Source of the DNA: a virus
DNA: 28,345 nucleotides
Virus record (IMG/VR): IMGVR_UViG_3300025151_000217
Location: 1 to 28,345 of that record
Reading direction: 5' to 3' (one strand)
A program made the position numbers and the translations under genes. A model generated the notes under the pieces. The model was not told the DNA's origin, searched no databases, and was given only the letters and a program-made list of their open reading frames with translations. Below, piece after piece: positions 1-7,438 of this stretch; the first letter of the stretch is position 1; each line of letters opens with the position of its first letter.

Positions 1-13
1 CTCGCGCGATACC
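1..13. repeat. Left copy of 13-bp terminal direct repeat (candidate cos end)
   Basis: The first 13 bases, CTCGCGCGATACC, are identical to the last 13 bases of the window (28333-28345). The core TCGCGCGA is a perfect 8-bp palindrome, which suits staggered nicking by a terminase dimer. A linear phage genome with 5' cohesive ends that were filled in before cloning or sequencing would look like this. The right copy lies 47 bp from the start of the packaging cluster, as cos does in lambda-type phages. No gene lies in bases 1-51. An incidental assembly overlap is the main alternative. Confidence 0.6.
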
Positions 14-51
14 CGCAATTTGCACGTTTGTAGAAGAACCTAGCACCCCCC

Positions 52-837
52 CTACCTCCTTGCCCTAGACATTCTGAGTTTTTTACCTTTAAATGCTGTT
101 TTCTTAGCCTCCTTGAAGTTTATCTTAAATCTTTTGTCAAAGTTCTTTTGAGCCACAAACCTTGCATCTTTATAAAAATCAAATGTTTTATCAATTTTAA
201 CCGACGACTCTTGCAAATACAGCACACGCAATGGATAACGCTTCTTCCCTTTGCGTTGCATAATCAGATCCTGACCAGATTTTGATTTTTGTCTAAACGC
301 TCGCTTACCGCCAGCCAGTAATGCTCTAGGTCGTTTGCCTTTGGGTACACCGCGTCCAGATACTTTTATTTCGTCAGTTGGTATCGATACTGTGCTACCT
401 CTTGGCGTTTTGATTCCACCGACTGCATGGCGCAATAGGTAATCTTTGTTAAGCCTATCAAAGACCTTCGCCTCAAACTTTCTCTTAGTAGCCTTATCCA
501 CATTAAAAGCTGTGCTGGGAAACCTTTTATTTTTTACATCAAATGCCGCAGGATATGTATCATCTATAACTGCCTTCTTTACTATAAAAGCTGTGTCATT
601 CAATGCCCCAGCAGTTGCAAATGGTATTTGATCCTTGCCAAAAGCATCCAAGGCTTTTGCAAAGGCTGATATGTTTGTTTCAACATTGATATCAAGATTG
701 CCTAAAATATTCTTAACTGATGACTTGGCGGATTTTGCCCTTCTTCTTCTAATGCTTGAACCAACGCCAACGCCTGCACCGCTGACCGCTAATCTAGCAC
801 CACCCCCAAGAACTGCCCCTATTGCTGGTATAGCCAT
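52..837 (-). CDS. Possible lambda gpZ-like minor tail protein (displaced)
   Basis: This 261-residue, very basic protein resembles in outline the lambda gpZ family of minor tail proteins (tail completion, DNA positioning). It has an early segment of the type FAKALDAFGKDQIPFATAGA followed by a helix, a central Arg/Lys-rich part, and a late KGKKRYPLRVLYLQ stretch (around residues 195-207) that parallels GKNRYPIDVVKIP of gpZ. It is longer than gpZ (about 190 residues) because of a Gly/Ala-rich hydrophobic N-terminus (residues 1-28) and a Lys-rich C-terminus. Its start overlaps the stop of the upstream gene (TAATG), so the two are probably coupled. It is the last gene before the left genome end, far from the tail cluster. 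The family call rests on eye-level pattern similarity only. Confidence 0.5.
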   Translation of the reverse strand: MAIPAIGAVLGGGARLAVSGAGVGVGSSIRRRRAKSAKSSVKNILGNLDINVETNISAFAKALDAFGKDQIPFATAGALNDTAFIVKKAVIDDTYPAAFDVKNKRFPSTAFNVDKATKRKFEAKVFDRLNKDYLLRHAVGGIKTPRGSTVSIPTDEIKVSGRGVPKGKRPRALLAGGKRAFRQKSKSGQDLIMQRKGKKRYPLRVLYLQESSVKIDKTFDFYKDARFVAQKNFDKRFKINFKEAKKTAFKGKKLRMSRARR

Positions 838-1418
838 TAGAATGGTAACTCCTGTTCTTCTAGTAAATCGATAGATGTTAACTCAGCATCTGCCCATATC
901 TCTTTAACTGGATGTGATAAATGCTGTAACTTAAACGCCCTCAGTATTCTGCCCACTTCTTCTAAAGTATAAACAGGCAACTCAGTCTGCGCCAAGTTTG
1001 CAACCGATGATGACTTAGCAATGGCAAAGCCCATTTCTTTTTTGCCATTCTCTGCTGGCGCATGACAGAACCACACATCAGGAGGTGCTGGCTCATGCCC
1101 TAACTCTCTTGCCTCTTTGTCCATTGCCTTCCACCCTGCAATTAAAACTTCAGCCCTTCGAACTATTATATCAGTATTTACATCGTGAATCGCAATATCT
1201 AATTTTGCTTTAGCTGATTCAAACTTAGCCGCAGTCTCTGGTGATACTAGTTCCTGCAATCTACCCCTGCCCCAGATCGTTTCCATTTCTTTTGCCACAG
1301 CGTCTAAAGGTTTTACTGCGCCAGCAATGTAATCATATTGCCAACCCTCCATCGGTAAATACTCTGTATCCATTCTTCCAATAGCCTCCACATCATATCT
1401 GCTTTTTACTTTAGACAT
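837..1418 (-). CDS. Conserved-looking phage protein of unknown function
   Basis: This 193-residue soluble protein has no signal peptide or membrane segment. I do not recognise its family. It is mostly helical by appearance (for example residues 60-105, rich in Ala, Glu, Lys and Arg) and ends in an acidic LLEEQELPF tail. An AAAGG ribosome site lies about 9 bases before the ATG at 1418. Its stop codon shares one base with the ATG of the next gene (TAATG), so it is probably co-translated with the gpZ-like gene and may also act in virion assembly. A role downstream of replication is equally possible, because the primase-helicase lies just upstream. Confidence 0.7.
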   Translation of the reverse strand: MSKVKSRYDVEAIGRMDTEYLPMEGWQYDYIAGAVKPLDAVAKEMETIWGRGRLQELVSPETAAKFESAKAKLDIAIHDVNTDIIVRRAEVLIAGWKAMDKEARELGHEPAPPDVWFCHAPAENGKKEMGFAIAKSSSVANLAQTELPVYTLEEVGRILRAFKLQHLSHPVKEIWADAELTSIDLLEEQELPF

Positions 1419-1460
1419 TTTATAAAACCTTTAAATAACATTATTCGCTCACATCTCTCA

Positions 1461-1487
1461 CACACACCCTTTATATAGGGGTGTGTG
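1461..1487 (-). promoter_or_regulatory. Hairpin between primase-helicase and next gene
   Basis: CACACACCC (1461-1469) pairs with GGGTGTGTG (1479-1487) around a 9-base A/T-rich loop containing TATATA. On the transcribed strand no U-run follows, so it is a poor rho-independent terminator. It could be part of an origin, an mRNA-stabilising stem, or a by-product of the TG-rich repeats that surround it. Confidence 0.4.
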
Positions 1488-1549
1488 AGTGTTTGTGATT
1501 TGTGCATTTTCACTGTGTGTTGTGTGATTTTGAGTGTGAGTCACTGTGA
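1484..1549. repeat. TGTGA repeat tract (possible iterons/origin)
   Basis: TGTGA (TCACA on the transcribed strand) occurs at 1484, 1494, 1523, 1535 and 1545, and two more copies at 1622 and 1644 fall inside the 3' end of the primase-helicase gene. The tract fills most of the 122-base gap 1419-1540, one of the longest non-coding stretches of the genome. RepA-like and prim-pol replication genes often lie beside short repeated binding sites, so this is a candidate origin. Spacing is irregular (10, 29, 12 and 10 bases), which weakens the iteron reading. Confidence 0.35.
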
Positions 1550-3397
1550 GTCTCTCCATCTTTCATTAACTAACCCATTGTTAATAATAAGAAAACCATC
1601 ATCATTACTAGCATATACTTGTGTGATTCTTAGTGTTTCTTCGTGTGAGAGTTTCTTGCCCTTCAATTTTGCCACTTCAGCTAAAAAAACGTCCATCGGT
1701 ATGCCTGTAAATTCGTCATCAGTTTCCTGATAATGCGTCCCCAGAAGATTATGTAAGGCATCAAGGCAACGCTGTTGCATAGCCCCTAGCCGTTTAGTTT
1801 TCTTTGGTGCGTCGGTTGTTTCCAACACCAATGAACTTTGCTCCTGTGAAAAGGCATTATGAACAAACGTCACCTCTTTAGCCTCTAGCCACATAGCCTC
1901 TGCCTCGCTCACATCTTTCTGCTTATGGACTGACAGCCTTACCTTCATAGTCTCTGGCGATCGTGTGATTGCAATAGATGTATCAACCGCGCCAAGCAAC
2001 GCAGTCGAACCACGCAATCCTTTGTCTGCATCCTTGCCAGTATGGTGAACGGCTAAGACTGTGCAGTTATATGTTTCACGCAATATATCGCATGACCTTA
2101 TAAAGAACCCCATGTCAGTGGCTTTGTTCTCATCCGCACCCGATCCGGCAAATGACCTAGCCAGTGTATCAACCACAATCAGAGTCGGCTTTATGCCCAT
2201 CTGTTCTATGGCTTTGTTAAGCATCTGCACATCGATGCTGTTATCCATAGCCATCCCGATCGGCTGTGTGACTGTGTAAAATGGCGCAGTCTCATTGGAA
2301 AGATTGTTTTGCTCATGCCATGCGTCAGCCCTGACTGTGATACCAGCTTGCCCTTCCATAGCTAAATAAAGCACCGCGCCCTGCTGTGTAGGTCTACCAT
2401 TCCAATCTACACCATGAGCGACTGATAACGCCCAATCCAATGCAAGGAATGATTTATAGGACGCTGGTGCGCCATAAAGCACAGCAAAGCTATTATGAAT
2501 CAGGTAATCGGCAATCTGAAACGATGGTGGTGGTGTGTTACGCAACTCAGATAAAGTCTTTATTTTTATATCGCGCTGATAAGCCTCCACAGGCGTTTCT
2601 TGTGTTTTTGGAGGTGCAGTGCCAATATCATCTATTTTGCCACTCCTAACCCTCTCTATAGTGCTTAGAGCTTTCTTTTTAAACTCAACTAGCCCCCTGC
2701 CTTGTGCATCCAAATCTCCACCGCGATGGTCAATCTTATTAAGATATGCTTCCCAGCCATTCTCGACTACATATGAGACAGTCGGCGGCACTCCATTCTT
2801 ACGATGGAAGTCAGCAACGATTGCCATTATGATCCGAGCCATTTGCTTCTCACGCCCATCGATTATTTTGCCAAAAGCATCGGAGACTATTTCTGTCCCA
2901 TGCTCTCCGAGTCCAACTTGCTCGGTTGCCAGCTTTGCAACCTTAGAAGGAAATACTGTAAAATCCTCATCATTAAGCCAGCCATACCCATCGCTATTCG
3001 GATGAATAACATAGCCGCCATCGCCGCGCACATCAACACAGCCTGATATACCAGCACGATTCCTAATCCCGTTAACGTGTCGATAATAATAATGCCAGCC
3101 ACCCGACTGAGTCCGAGCAATTCTAGTAATACCCAAAAGTTCTGCATTTTTCTCCACCCATTCTTTTCCTGCTTTGCCATCGCGTATATCAATGTCAATA
3201 ACGCTTAGTCCTGATATGTCGCCTGTCGGCATCCCTATAAGTTTTGCTGATGGGCTGGAAAACATTGCCACCACTGTATCTATGCATTGAGTGGCGGCTT
3301 TATAACCGCCCTCGACTATCGGTCGCTTTTTTTCGTCGCATGGAAAGACAGGATATTCTTCAGCCACCTCTAAGGCTCTGTCTATTATGTCAGTCAT
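1541..3397 (-). CDS. Primase-polymerase / RepA-type helicase fusion protein
   Basis: This 618-residue protein probably primes and unwinds the phage DNA. Residues 5-150 look like a bifunctional DNA primase/polymerase (prim-pol) domain: the catalytic acidic pair is in SVIDID (D68, D70), followed by SGGWHYYY (H102) and VDVRGDGGYV (121-130). Residues 290-500 look like a RecA-fold RepA/AAA_25 helicase, with Walker A GAPASYKS (309-316), Walker B LIVVD (406-410) and an AVHHTGK motif (449-455). Tyr replaces the usual Gly before the Walker A Lys, a variant I believe recurs in this family. The C-terminal 80 residues look like a winged helix. The start has an optimal GGAGGT six bases upstream and overlaps the stop of the methyltransferase gene (TAATG). 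Confidence 0.88.
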   Translation of the reverse strand: MTDIIDRALEVAEEYPVFPCDEKKRPIVEGGYKAATQCIDTVVAMFSSPSAKLIGMPTGDISGLSVIDIDIRDGKAGKEWVEKNAELLGITRIARTQSGGWHYYYRHVNGIRNRAGISGCVDVRGDGGYVIHPNSDGYGWLNDEDFTVFPSKVAKLATEQVGLGEHGTEIVSDAFGKIIDGREKQMARIIMAIVADFHRKNGVPPTVSYVVENGWEAYLNKIDHRGGDLDAQGRGLVEFKKKALSTIERVRSGKIDDIGTAPPKTQETPVEAYQRDIKIKTLSELRNTPPPSFQIADYLIHNSFAVLYGAPASYKSFLALDWALSVAHGVDWNGRPTQQGAVLYLAMEGQAGITVRADAWHEQNNLSNETAPFYTVTQPIGMAMDNSIDVQMLNKAIEQMGIKPTLIVVDTLARSFAGSGADENKATDMGFFIRSCDILRETYNCTVLAVHHTGKDADKGLRGSTALLGAVDTSIAITRSPETMKVRLSVHKQKDVSEAEAMWLEAKEVTFVHNAFSQEQSSLVLETTDAPKKTKRLGAMQQRCLDALHNLLGTHYQETDDEFTGIPMDVFLAEVAKLKGKKLSHEETLRITQVYASNDDGFLIINNGLVNERWRDSQ

Positions 3398-4242
3398 TAA
3401 ATGACCTCCAAATCTACAAACATGCCGCCGTCTTTTTCAATACGCTTACTGGCTATGTCGATATAATCTGGATTAAGTTCAAACATAATTGCATCTCGCC
3501 CCAACCTATCTGCAACAACACCAGTAGTGCCGCTACCTCCAAACGGATCAAGAACAGTGCCGCCTTCAGGACAGCCAGCTAATATGCAAGGCTCAATCAG
3601 TTCTGGAGGAAAGACTGCAAAATGAGCATCGTGAAACGATTTTGGACTAACAGTCCACACTGATCGACGATTGCGCTTTTCTGTGACAACCGCAAACGCT
3701 TTCTTGGAATTTTTAACACCATCTTCCTCACCTTGAGATTTTTTACCTTCATATTCTAATTTGCCCATTCCAGCTCTGTGGTCTGTATAAACTGCATCTT
3801 CTTTAACAGCTTCATAATCGTAGTAATACTTTGGACTTTTACTAAGCAGAAAAATGTATTCATGTGAGTTTGTGCATCTATCTTTAACTGACTCAGGCAT
3901 TACGTTTGGCTTGCTCCAAATAATATCTTGGCGCAAACACCAACCATCAGCCTGTAATGCTAGTGCTACTCGCCACGGTATTCCTGCAAGATTTTTGTTA
4001 ATGTAACTATCGCCTAGATTTAGCCAAACTGTTCCATCATCACGCAGAACACGCCTAACCTCACGAAAAACAGTTACAAGTGCTGATATGTATTCATCTG
4101 GAGTTTTTTCATCACCTATTTGATTATCATTCCCATAATCTCTCAAACCAAAGTATGGAGGTGATGTTACACAACTTTCAACAGACTTCTCTGGCAAATT
4201 TGCCATAAGTTTTCTGCAATCGCCTTGATATATTTTAATCAT
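3397..4242 (-). CDS. DNA methyltransferase, beta class (N4-cytosine or N6-adenine)
   Basis: This 281-residue SAM-dependent methylase modifies the exocyclic amino group of C or A. The catalytic motif IV is TSPPY (26-30) and the SAM-binding motif I is DPFGGSGTT (232-240). Motif IV comes before motif I, which defines the beta class. S-P-P-Y is most typical of N4-cytosine enzymes, but some such enzymes methylate adenine. No restriction endonuclease or specificity subunit lies nearby, so it is an orphan, probably protecting phage DNA from host restriction or marking it for replication. It lies between the candidate SSB and the primase-helicase. The leader contains a long hairpin (4272-4310) before a GAGAGAGA ribosome site. 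Confidence 0.9.
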   Translation of the reverse strand: MIKIYQGDCRKLMANLPEKSVESCVTSPPYFGLRDYGNDNQIGDEKTPDEYISALVTVFREVRRVLRDDGTVWLNLGDSYINKNLAGIPWRVALALQADGWCLRQDIIWSKPNVMPESVKDRCTNSHEYIFLLSKSPKYYYDYEAVKEDAVYTDHRAGMGKLEYEGKKSQGEEDGVKNSKKAFAVVTEKRNRRSVWTVSPKSFHDAHFAVFPPELIEPCILAGCPEGGTVLDPFGGSGTTGVVADRLGRDAIMFELNPDYIDIASKRIEKDGGMFVDLEVI

Positions 4243-4271
4243 AATCTCTCTCTCGATCCCCCTCGTTAGTT

Positions 4272-4310
4272 TGTGGTCGGCATGGGAGAGGGAGAACCAC
4301 GCCGACCACA
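4272..4310 (-). promoter_or_regulatory. 10-bp stem-loop in methyltransferase leader
   Basis: TGTGGTCGGC (4272-4281) and GCCGACCACA (4301-4310) form a perfect 10-bp stem around a 19-base pyrimidine-rich loop (on the mRNA strand). No U-run follows, so it is not a classical terminator. The loop contains CTCCCTCTCCC, which can pair with the purine-rich GGGGGA and GAGAGAGA stretches just before the methyltransferase ATG at 4242. A pseudoknot that hides the ribosome site, or a protein-binding translational operator, is therefore possible. It fills most of the gap 4243-4319. Confidence 0.55.
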
Positions 4311-4319
4311 GGATAGCTA

Positions 4320-4874
4320 TTAAGAGCGAGCGAACTCGTCTAGGTCGCTATCGTCAGCAACAGATGTGTCCTCCTGCTGAAATACTGATGGTGCATCTAT
4401 CATTTTTTCTATTTTGAATTTTGGAATCTCAGCAGAGCCACCTTTAGTTCCAAAAGCCATATGCTCAGTGCCTTCAAATACAACGACAGGCAACTTGCCA
4501 TCAGCCTTAACCTTTTCATATTCGGCATATAACTCAGCCATGCCTCTACCAGCACCAGCCGCGTTGCTAGAAAACTTTCTAACTGGCTCATCACCAAACA
4601 TAGCTTCACTGTAAACCATGACTTCAAAGCCACGCTTCCAATCGTCACCATCTGGCTTTTTAGCTATCTTATCGATGCTGTCATCCCATACCCACTCTGG
4701 CGAGTTCATTACAAACCTGCACCAGCCTGTCTTAATATTGGCTAGGTCAAAGACTGCTTTGGTAAAATCAAAGTCAACCTTGCCTTCTGGTGATGATTTT
4801 ATAAATCCTTTTTTGCTAGACTTATAATCAATATAGGGCTGACCAGTGCCACCTGTTTCTAACATTAAACCCAT
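4320..4874 (-). CDS. Candidate single-stranded DNA-binding protein (unknown family)
   Basis: This 184-residue protein is not recognised at family level. Position and composition suggest an ssDNA-binding protein: it lies directly downstream of a RecB-like nuclease and upstream of replication genes, and has a beta-rich body with aromatic and basic residues ([15 protein letters not shown] around 51-65). It ends in an acidic tail, [11 protein letters not shown], reminiscent of the protein-interaction tails of SSB and T7 gp2.5. A Gly/Ala segment, [13 protein letters not shown], lies around residues 102-114. The start at 4874 has an AAGGA site about 8 bases upstream; an in-frame ATG at 4865 is a less likely alternative. 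It could instead be an annealase or nuclease partner. Confidence 0.6.
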   Translation of the reverse strand: MGLMLETGGTGQPYIDYKSSKKGFIKSSPEGKVDFDFTKAVFDLANIKTGWCRFVMNSPEWVWDDSIDKIAKKPDGDDWKRGFEVMVYSEAMFGDEPVRKFSSNAAGAGRGMAELYAEYEKVKADGKLPVVVFEGTEHMAFGTKGGSAEIPKFKIEKMIDAPSVFQQEDTSVADDSDLDEFARS

Positions 4875-4906
4875 TTCACTTTCCTTTTCTACTTTGAAGC
4901 TGACAA

Positions 4907-5668
4907 CTAAAAACCAAATATGCGTTCAGCTTCTTCCCGCATATTTTTATCACTCCAATAAAAATTGGAATAATCTGGAACTAAATACTCCGGTATCTCT
5001 TGAGCATCTAAAGCTAAATATTTATCGATACGTTTAGCGATTTGCACAAACTCGATCATAAGTTGCTTTGCTTCTTCTTTGCTCATTTCATGTACAGCAA
5101 ACTTCTTAGGAGTCACATAACAAAACTGGATAATATGATATGGCAAGCCAGAGGCATAAATAGCCGCTTGCATTTTATGGTAAGGCAGGATTGCCTCTTT
5201 AGGGCATCGCTCAGTTGTTTTTAAATCTATACTGTAATGCTTACCATCTTTCTCAAACCTAAAATCATCATAGCCCATAATCGGTATTGGCACTCCATCA
5301 TATTCGAACATAATCTTATCTTGCGTTGATTGTATCGCGCCAAAGTCTTTGAAAGCCTCTATGCCCTGACGCACATAACCTTCTAGGTTTTTAAGCTCCT
5401 TTTCCCTGTCATCGGCTGGATAACCTAATGCTGTGGTTCTGTTAAAGTCTTTGATGCAAAACTCAACCGCATCGTCAGCATCTGCAAACTCTTCTTTTAG
5501 ATAAAACTCGATAGCCTTCTCAACCGACTTGCCACGCTCAAACTTAGCCTGTGAGCCGCCCCTGATGCCTAGAACATATTGCATATACCAGGCGGCAGGA
5601 TCAGTCTTAAAACATGAGACTTCAGCATTGCTAAGATATTTCTTTTTTCTGTTTTGTAGTGCGCTCAT
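4907..5668 (-). CDS. PD-(D/E)XK nuclease, RecB/Cas4-like exonuclease
   Basis: This 253-residue protein carries the metal-dependent PD-(D/E)XK nuclease signature: GKSVEKAIEFYL (46-57, motif with E50), GYDDF (132-136), IDLKTT (147-152, the D-x-K pair D148 and K150) and the QxxxY helix HKMQAAIYA (164-172, Q167 and Y171). It has the length and motif order of phage RecB-like or Cas4-like exonucleases that resect DNA ends for recombination. With the adjoining candidate SSB and the RusA resolvase upstream it would form a recombination set. Its ATG overlaps the TGA of the tiny gene upstream (ATGA). Confidence is high for the fold, lower for the exact activity. Confidence 0.85.
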   Translation of the reverse strand: MSALQNRKKKYLSNAEVSCFKTDPAAWYMQYVLGIRGGSQAKFERGKSVEKAIEFYLKEEFADADDAVEFCIKDFNRTTALGYPADDREKELKNLEGYVRQGIEAFKDFGAIQSTQDKIMFEYDGVPIPIMGYDDFRFEKDGKHYSIDLKTTERCPKEAILPYHKMQAAIYASGLPYHIIQFCYVTPKKFAVHEMSKEEAKQLMIEFVQIAKRIDKYLALDAQEIPEYLVPDYSNFYWSDKNMREEAERIFGF

Positions 5669-5781
5669 TTATCTAACCACTTATCTATTTTCTTTTTTCC
5701 AATGTATAGGATGCCCAGCCAAATCGTAAAAAGCACTCCATCGACATAGCTCAATTCATTCCATGCGTTTACCAAATCCAT
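5665..5781 (-). CDS. 38-residue single-pass membrane protein
   Basis: This small gene encodes 38 residues. It starts TGATG-coupled to the upstream gene (the ATG at 5781 shares a base with that stop) and ends ATGA-coupled to the nuclease gene. Residues 13-28 (around GVLFTIWLGILYIG) form one hydrophobic segment, followed by a basic cluster KKKIDKWLDK that fits positive-inside orientation at the cytoplasmic C-terminus. I do not recognise it. The tight coupling on both sides and the clean membrane topology argue that it is real. Possible roles are host-membrane interference or superinfection exclusion, but nothing in the sequence decides this. Confidence 0.65.
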   Translation of the reverse strand: MDLVNAWNELSYVDGVLFTIWLGILYIGKKKIDKWLDK

Positions 5782-6011
5782 CAGTGTTTCTCCAAAATCT
5801 CTGGGTCAATTTCAGCGTCGTCATTCCATAACACTGGCATACATGCCGCTAGTGATGACTCATCATCAGTCGCGCCAGCATTAATCTCTTGAGCCTTTGC
5901 CATGCAACTCACTGGATCAAGTCGCAGTTCAGCCTCGATAAGTTTTAACTCGCTTTCTGATCCTATCGATACTTTTGTGAAAAGCATAAGGATGTAGATG
6001 TACTGTGTCAT
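5781..6011 (-). CDS. Small phage protein of unknown function
   Basis: This 76-residue acidic protein has a hydrophobic start (YIYILMLFTKVSI) and then a soluble part with SELKLIEAELRLD and a Ser/Asp/Glu-rich end. The ATG overlaps the stop of the upstream gene (ATGA), and its own stop overlaps the next start (TGATG). I do not recognise the family. The N-terminal segment is too short for a confident membrane call. Confidence 0.6.
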   Translation of the reverse strand: MTQYIYILMLFTKVSIGSESELKLIEAELRLDPVSCMAKAQEINAGATDDESSLAACMPVLWNDDAEIDPEILEKH

Positions 6012-6220
6012 GCCGCCGCCTTGCTCAAAAAATTCTTTTTTCTAATTTCTGCCGACTGCTTTGTGCGGAAATTTTTTTCAATCCATGACTTGCCGCCCTC
6101 ATCGCAAAAGGTTACGCACCAGAAACCGCGCAAATCGTCCTTATATACAGTTGCGCCGCGAGGCAGGTTTTCAAAGCTACGCGGATTTTGATATTTCAAT
6201 TTAAATATGATTGGGTTCAT
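6008..6220 (-). CDS. Small basic phage protein of unknown function
   Basis: This 70-residue protein has the pattern G-x-x-VYKDD-x-RGFWCVTF, then a short loop and a helix KQSAEIRKK. A similar strand-strand-helix layout (GLWRTSYF, then MKSARLRVEKE) occurs in the gene at 8573-8812, so the two may be distant paralogues. The ribosome site GAGAGGAGAGAGACT precedes the ATG and belongs to a leader repeated before several small genes. It ends in Ala-Ala-Ala with TGA rather than with the hairpin found in its neighbours. Confidence 0.65.
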   Translation of the reverse strand: MNPIIFKLKYQNPRSFENLPRGATVYKDDLRGFWCVTFCDEGGKSWIEKNFRTKQSAEIRKKNFLSKAAA

Positions 6221-6240
6221 AGTCTCTCTCCTCTCAGAGA

Positions 6241-6254
6241 CGGCTTACGCCGCC
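6241..6254 (-). repeat. Degenerate copy of stop-codon hairpin repeat
   Basis: CGGC-TTAC-GCCG, with one further pair after a mismatch, is a shortened copy of the repeat at 6482, 8291 and 8564. It again sits at the end of a small gene, with the stop codon in the loop and the ribosome-site leader of the next gene (6220) immediately after it. Confidence 0.65.
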
Positions 6255-6457
6255 TTGGTTTTGCGCCATCCGTGTTTACAACGGCGGTCACGCACCCATC
6301 CAAGTTTTTTATATGCAATATCTGCTAGAAGATGTCCGTCCTCACCTACAAATTTAAGCGGCACAGGATAGCCAAACGCTTCACTATCCACAACCACAAT
6401 TCCAGATTTGCCATCACATGCAACTGCAAGTTTTTTGTAATTACTATAACCAATCAT
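6245..6457 (-). CDS. Small basic phage protein of unknown function
   Basis: This 70-residue protein has an N-terminal half with alternating hydrophobic strands (KLAVACDGKSGIVVVDSEA) and a basic C-terminus (RDRRCKHGWRKTKAA) that may bind nucleic acid. An AAGGAG site lies 8 bases before the ATG. The last codons and TAA stop lie in a degenerate copy of the repeated hairpin. I do not recognise the family. Confidence 0.65.
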   Translation of the reverse strand: MIGYSNYKKLAVACDGKSGIVVVDSEAFGYPVPLKFVGEDGHLLADIAYKKLGWVRDRRCKHGWRKTKAA

Positions 6458-6481
6458 TTAAGTCTCCTTGAGTTTATTGTC

Positions 6482-6501
6482 GAGGCGGCTTACGCCGCCT
6501 C
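6482..6501 (-). repeat. Stop-codon hairpin repeat, copy 2
   Basis: GAGGCGGC (6482-6489) and GCCGCCTC (6494-6501) form a perfect 8-bp stem. On the mRNA the four-base loop is GTAA, a GNRA-type tetraloop that contains the TAA stop of the upstream gene (6490-6993). No U-run follows, so it is not a rho-independent terminator. Confidence 0.8.
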
Positions 6502-6993
6502 CTTTACATTTACTAGTGTTCTTGTGTGTAATCTTTGAATGTTATAGCCACCTGCTATAATAACTTTAATTGTTACATTGTGACCTGCGATTACAAAGCT
6601 ACCAGTAACTCCATCGCTTTTATGCTCTAATTCAAAGTCTGGAAGTTCAGTAACGCCGATTTTTTCCAGCGCATTAATAATTGTGGCATCTCTGCTTTCA
6701 ATCAATTTTTGAACATTTTTTTCAATAAAGTTCGGGTTGCTTATATTATTGTAAACAGTTTTGCCGCCACAAATTTTCCATAATTCAAAAAGTAACTGCT
6801 CTTTTTCTTGAATTGGACGCATCATATAAGCGTGTTCATTTTCGCCAGTTGCTTCCATCCAATTAGCTTTATTTGCTTTTCTGTGTTCTGACATTTCCTT
6901 GCAAACATTAGATTTCCATGCAAGCTGACGCTCTAACATCTGTGAATTAAGGTCTGCAAATGCCTTATTAAGTTGCTCTTTAATGTTTGTCAT
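6490..6993 (-). CDS. Phage protein of unknown function, first gene after an early promoter
   Basis: This 167-residue protein has a helical, charged N-terminal half (residues 1-100) and a beta-rich end, GSFVIAGHNVTIKVIIAGGY followed by NIQRLHTRTLVNV. I recall closing phrases of the kind NIQxxHxRTLV from other phage proteins of unknown role. It is the first gene after the promoter/operator at 7016-7058, which suggests early, regulated expression. The ribosome site is GAGAGGAGAGAGGCT before the ATG. Its TAA stop lies in the loop of a perfect hairpin. Confidence 0.7.
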   Translation of the reverse strand: MTNIKEQLNKAFADLNSQMLERQLAWKSNVCKEMSEHRKANKANWMEATGENEHAYMMRPIQEKEQLLFELWKICGGKTVYNNISNPNFIEKNVQKLIESRDATIINALEKIGVTELPDFELEHKSDGVTGSFVIAGHNVTIKVIIAGGYNIQRLHTRTLVNVKEAA

Positions 6994-7015
6994 AGCCTCT
7001 CTCCTCTCTCTATTA

Positions 7016-7058
7016 GTGACTATATGTTACATATTAAGCATTTGTGACTGTTCGTCAA
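7016..7058 (-). promoter_or_regulatory. Sigma70-type promoter with operator, copy 1
   Basis: On the minus strand TTGACG (7053-7058) and TAATAT (7031-7036) are separated by 16 bases. Just downstream of the -10 box lies the imperfect dyad GTGAC-TATAT-GTTAC (7016-7030, plus-strand reading), and a further GTGAC half-site (7044-7048) lies in the spacer. The same arrangement recurs at 8834-8877. It would drive the genes from 6993 leftward and could be bound by the small HTH protein at 7413-7631. It fills the gap 6994-7081. Confidence 0.78.
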
Positions 7059-7081
7059 CAACTATTTTAAATTTTTTTTAA

Positions 7082-7438
7082 CTAAATTCCTGCCTTGTTT
7101 ATCGTTACTCGACAGCCATCTAAGTTTTCTTCCCAGTAAACTGTTAAGTGCCATGCCAGCGAGTCATCCTCTATTACACGGACTCTTTCCAGAACATCCA
7201 GCACAGCCTTGATCCGATTATCTATGTCCATCTTTCTTTTGCTTGGTCTGCCCATCGCAATCTCGATGGCAAATGGATAATTAATCAATGGTGGAACACG
7301 ATTGGCAAAATACTCTTCACACTTGCCTATCCACTCAAGATATTTTTTTGAGCGATACATCCTAGCCCTGCCAGCTCTCCACAATGAGTTTACGCTTGGC
7401 GGCAATGGCAAATTATACTGATAGATTTTTGCGCTCAA
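7082..7438 (-). CDS. rusA: RusA-family Holliday junction resolvase
   Basis: This 118-residue protein has the usual RusA length and signature: an N-terminal LPLPPSVNSLWR, then MDIDNRIKAVLDVL (70-83) with the metal-binding Asp residues D71, D73 and D81, and VIEDDS (88-93) with D91 and D92. RusA dimers cut four-way DNA junctions, resolving recombination or replication intermediates before packaging. The start appears to be TTG at 7438, preceded by GAGGTGG; the next ATG would remove 26 conserved residues. It overlaps the HTH gene by 26 bases. A promoter lies directly downstream, so it is likely the last gene of its transcript unless there is read-through. Confidence 0.9.
   Translation of the reverse strand: MSAKIYQYNLPLPPSVNSLWRAGRARMYRSKKYLEWIGKCEEYFANRVPPLINYPFAIEIAMGRPSKRKMDIDNRIKAVLDVLERVRVIEDDSLAWHLTVYWEENLDGCRVTINKAGI

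Noticed and set aside
1461-1487. Rho-independent terminator
   Set aside because: The stem is real but no U-run follows on the transcribed strand.
2619-3005. Plus-strand open frame of 128 codons
   Set aside because: Antisense to the primase-helicase gene, whose motifs are clear in the other strand.
2887-3198. Second minus-strand frame inside the primase-helicase gene with hydrophobic stretches
   Set aside because: It overlaps the prim-pol domain in another frame; no ribosome site, and the hydrophobic look is a frame artefact.
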